64,000 nucleotides of DNA, from contig NC_081552.1 of the NCBI RefSeq assembly GCF_963082655.1, forward strand, positions 51,984,946-52,048,945, in the 5' to 3' direction. This document shows positions 62,463 to 64,000 of this stretch, piece by piece; the stretch's first letter is position 1, and each line of letters opens with the position of its first letter. This DNA comes from Stomoxys calcitrans (Eukaryota > Arthropoda > Insecta > Diptera > Muscidae). The notes beneath the pieces were generated by a model. It worked only from the letters and a program-made list of their open reading frames with translations, did no database searches and was not told where the DNA came from. Both the position numbers and the translations under genes were made by a program.

Positions 62463-62777
62463 GAGGCCACCGTAGCGCAGAGGTTAGCATGTCCCGCCTA
62501 TGACGCTGAACGCCTGGGTTCGAATCCTGGCGAGATCATCAGAAAAAATTTTCAGCGGTGGTTTTCCCCTTCTAATGCTGGCGACATTTGTGAGGTACTA
62601 TGCCATGTGAAACTTCTCTCCAAAGAGGTGTCGCACTGCGGCTCGCCGTTCGGACTCGGCTTTAAAAAGGAGGTCCCTTATCATTGAGCTTTAACTTGAA
62701 TCGGACAGCACTCATTGATATGTGAAAAGTTTGCCCCTGTTCCTTAGTGGAATGTTCATGGGCAAAATTTGCATTTT
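62463..62777 (+). mobile_element. tRNA-derived SINE with 9-bp target duplication
   Basis: taccacatg at 62454-62462 and 62778-62786. Full length, A box and B box intact, ends in caaaatttgcattttt. Inserted in the already deleted mariner, since both duplications are mariner-side sequence. Confidence 0.94.
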
Positions 62778-62786
62778 TACCACATG

Positions 62787-63205
62787 TATTGAAAGAAATT
62801 CATTTAACAAACCGAATCAACAATTGTCAACAATTGGACAAATTGAATACAGCCATCAAGGAGAAGCGACCAGAATTGGTCAATCGTAAAGGTGTCATAT
62901 TCCACCAGGACAACGCTAGACCGCACACATCTTTGGTCACTCGCCAAAAACTGAGAGAGCTTGGCTGGGAACTTTTGATGCATCCACCAAATAGCCCTGA
63001 CCTTGCACCATCAGACTACCATTTATTTCGATCTTTACAGAACTCCTTAAATGGTAAAACTTTCGGCAATGATGAGGCTATAAAATCGCACTTGCTTCAG
63101 TTTTTTGCAGATAAAGGCCAGAAGTTCTATGAGCGTGGAATACTAAATTTGCCAGGAAGATGGCAAAAGGTTATCGAACAAAATGGCAATTATATATTTG
63201 ATTAA
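62787..63205 (+). pseudogene. mariner transposase, C-terminal part
   Basis: About 140 residues remain: CQQLDKLNTAIKEKRPELV, the second catalytic Asp in VIFHQDNARPHTS and the third in SPDLAPSDYHLF, with 34 residues between the two Asp, the DD34D spacing of mariner. The DNA-binding domain and first Asp are absent, so it cannot be active. The open frame begins upstream inside the SINE (ATG at 62747), giving a chimeric frame of 152 codons ending with TAA at 63203. The surviving part has no stops, implying a fairly young copy. Confidence 0.9.
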
Positions 63206-63284
63206 AGTTCATTCTAAGTTTTATTAAAAATGCATTTACTTTCTTTTAAAAAATCCGCAATTACTTTTTAGGCAACCCAATATA

Positions 63285-64000
63285 ACAACTCCACTACCAT
63301 ACCCATTGTAATATGCAAATCGGGGCTGGTGTGGATCATATTTGATTGAGGTCACGAGACCTCAAGTCTCAAGAACTCTTATACAAGTCACAGTTTCAGC
63401 GAAATGGGGAAACAAATCCGCTTTTTATGGGATTAAGATCGTTAATTGAAAGATCGGTCTATATGAAAGCTATATCAAATTACAATATAATCTGATCTGA
63501 ACCTTATGCTTGTTGGATGACGGGAGGCTTAATACAAGTCACTGTGTCCTATCCAGCACAATCGGGTAATAAATGCAGCTTTTATGGGCTTCAGACCCTT
63601 TATTGGCAGATCGGTCAGATAGTCCGATTTGAAAAATATTTGGGTCGGATGTTGGGAGGCCTAAAACTACTCACTGTTTCAAATTTCACCAAAAACGGAT
63701 AAAAAATAAGGCTTTTATGGGCTTCAGAGCCTTTATCGGCAGACGGTCTATATGGCAGCTATATTTGAGTCGGATCTCGCTTTATCGGGAGATCGGTCTA
63801 TAGGCAGCTATATTCAAATATAGTCCGATTTGGCCCGTTTAAGAACTTAACCAGAGTGCATAAAAAAGACGTATCTGTGACAAATTTCAGCTCAACATAT
63901 AAATTTTTGAAGGCTTTATAGTGATTACAACAGCCGGATGGACAGACAGACAGACGCGCGGACATTTTGTTAAATCGTCTTAGAATTTTACAACGATCCT
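63285..64000 (-). mobile_element. DINE-1-like element, subfamily B, decayed, cut by window end
   Basis: Left end is worn (ctccactaccatacccattg) without hairpin. Four units follow (caagtcactgtgtcctatcc; tttatgggcttcagaccc), then a GACR run (ggacagacagacagacg) and ctaaatcgtcttagaattt-type core where the window stops. Confidence 0.75.

Larger units (their letters stand above)
62257..63280 (+). mobile_element. mariner-family transposon, internally deleted, carrying a SINE
   Basis: TA at 62255-62256 and 63281-63282 flanks inverted ends ttgggttgcccaaaaagtaa and its complement (ttactttttaggcaaccc, one base different). The 5' leader is present but the N-terminal and first catalytic part of the transposase are deleted. 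A SINE (62463-62777) lies at the deletion junction region. Confidence 0.92.

Overview
This window reads as nuclear DNA of a higher fly, most likely a calyptrate/muscid such as a house-fly or stable-fly relative (inference from repeat families and gene type; species not resolved). It is AT-rich, has almost no open coding sequence, and is dominated by nested mobile elements. Evidence for eukaryotic origin: spliced gene structure with a GTAAGT donor and pyrimidine-rich acceptor, tRNA-derived SINEs with A and B boxes, LINE, mariner/Tc1 and hAT-type transposons, and many copies of DINE-1/mini-me-like (Helentron-type, non-autonomous) elements.

The one convincing host gene is a two-exon plus-strand gene: exon 1 coding 46828-47377, intron 47378-59310 (11.9 kb), exon 2 coding 59311-59801. 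The spliced product is 346 aa: a Ser/Thr-rich N-terminal region, one transmembrane segment (about residues 151-173), and a cytoplasmic tail with two LPSY motifs (216-219 and 295-298). This is the layout of the Commissureless family, endosomal sorting proteins that control Robo receptor levels in axon guidance. Its intron is loaded with elements, including two copies of one family arranged head to head (55362-57028 and 57072-58552) that would form a very large hairpin in the pre-mRNA.

Layout. 1-9150: tandem-unit elements, a SINE, and a 5.06-kb hAT-like insertion (2295-7356) with an 8-bp target duplication that split a DINE and itself holds four or more other elements. 9150-28980: DINE-type elements of several subfamilies (called A-D here, plus the unrelated 110-bp-unit family E), SINEs and LINE remnants, separated by unique stretches at 10353-11905, 18723-20246 and 24976-26712 with at most weak promoter or splice-like signals. 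28982-35050: a 6-kb near-perfect AATTG pentanucleotide array that starts at the end of a DINE element. 35051-45250: family E elements, a DINE split by a LINE and by a rearranged Tc1-like element. 45251-60437: the comm-like gene. 60438-64000: subfamily B elements and an internally deleted mariner carrying a SINE.

DINE-like elements here share one plan, described in the + orientation: a 5' subterminal inverted repeat (ataccctccaccat), a 33-bp-type core with TATATATA, a GTCY microsatellite (GACR on the other strand), degenerate tandem units of about 135-150 bp, a 3' subterminal repeat (tggtggagggtat), a GGCC-centred hairpin, and an end close to cttttacttgtt. Subfamilies: A (150-bp unit with ttggcacagttgttgg), B (135-bp unit with ctcactgtcccaaattt), C (intermediate), D (end cgcccgacttttgcc). 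All boundaries were read by eye and are approximate to a few bases unless a target duplication is quoted.
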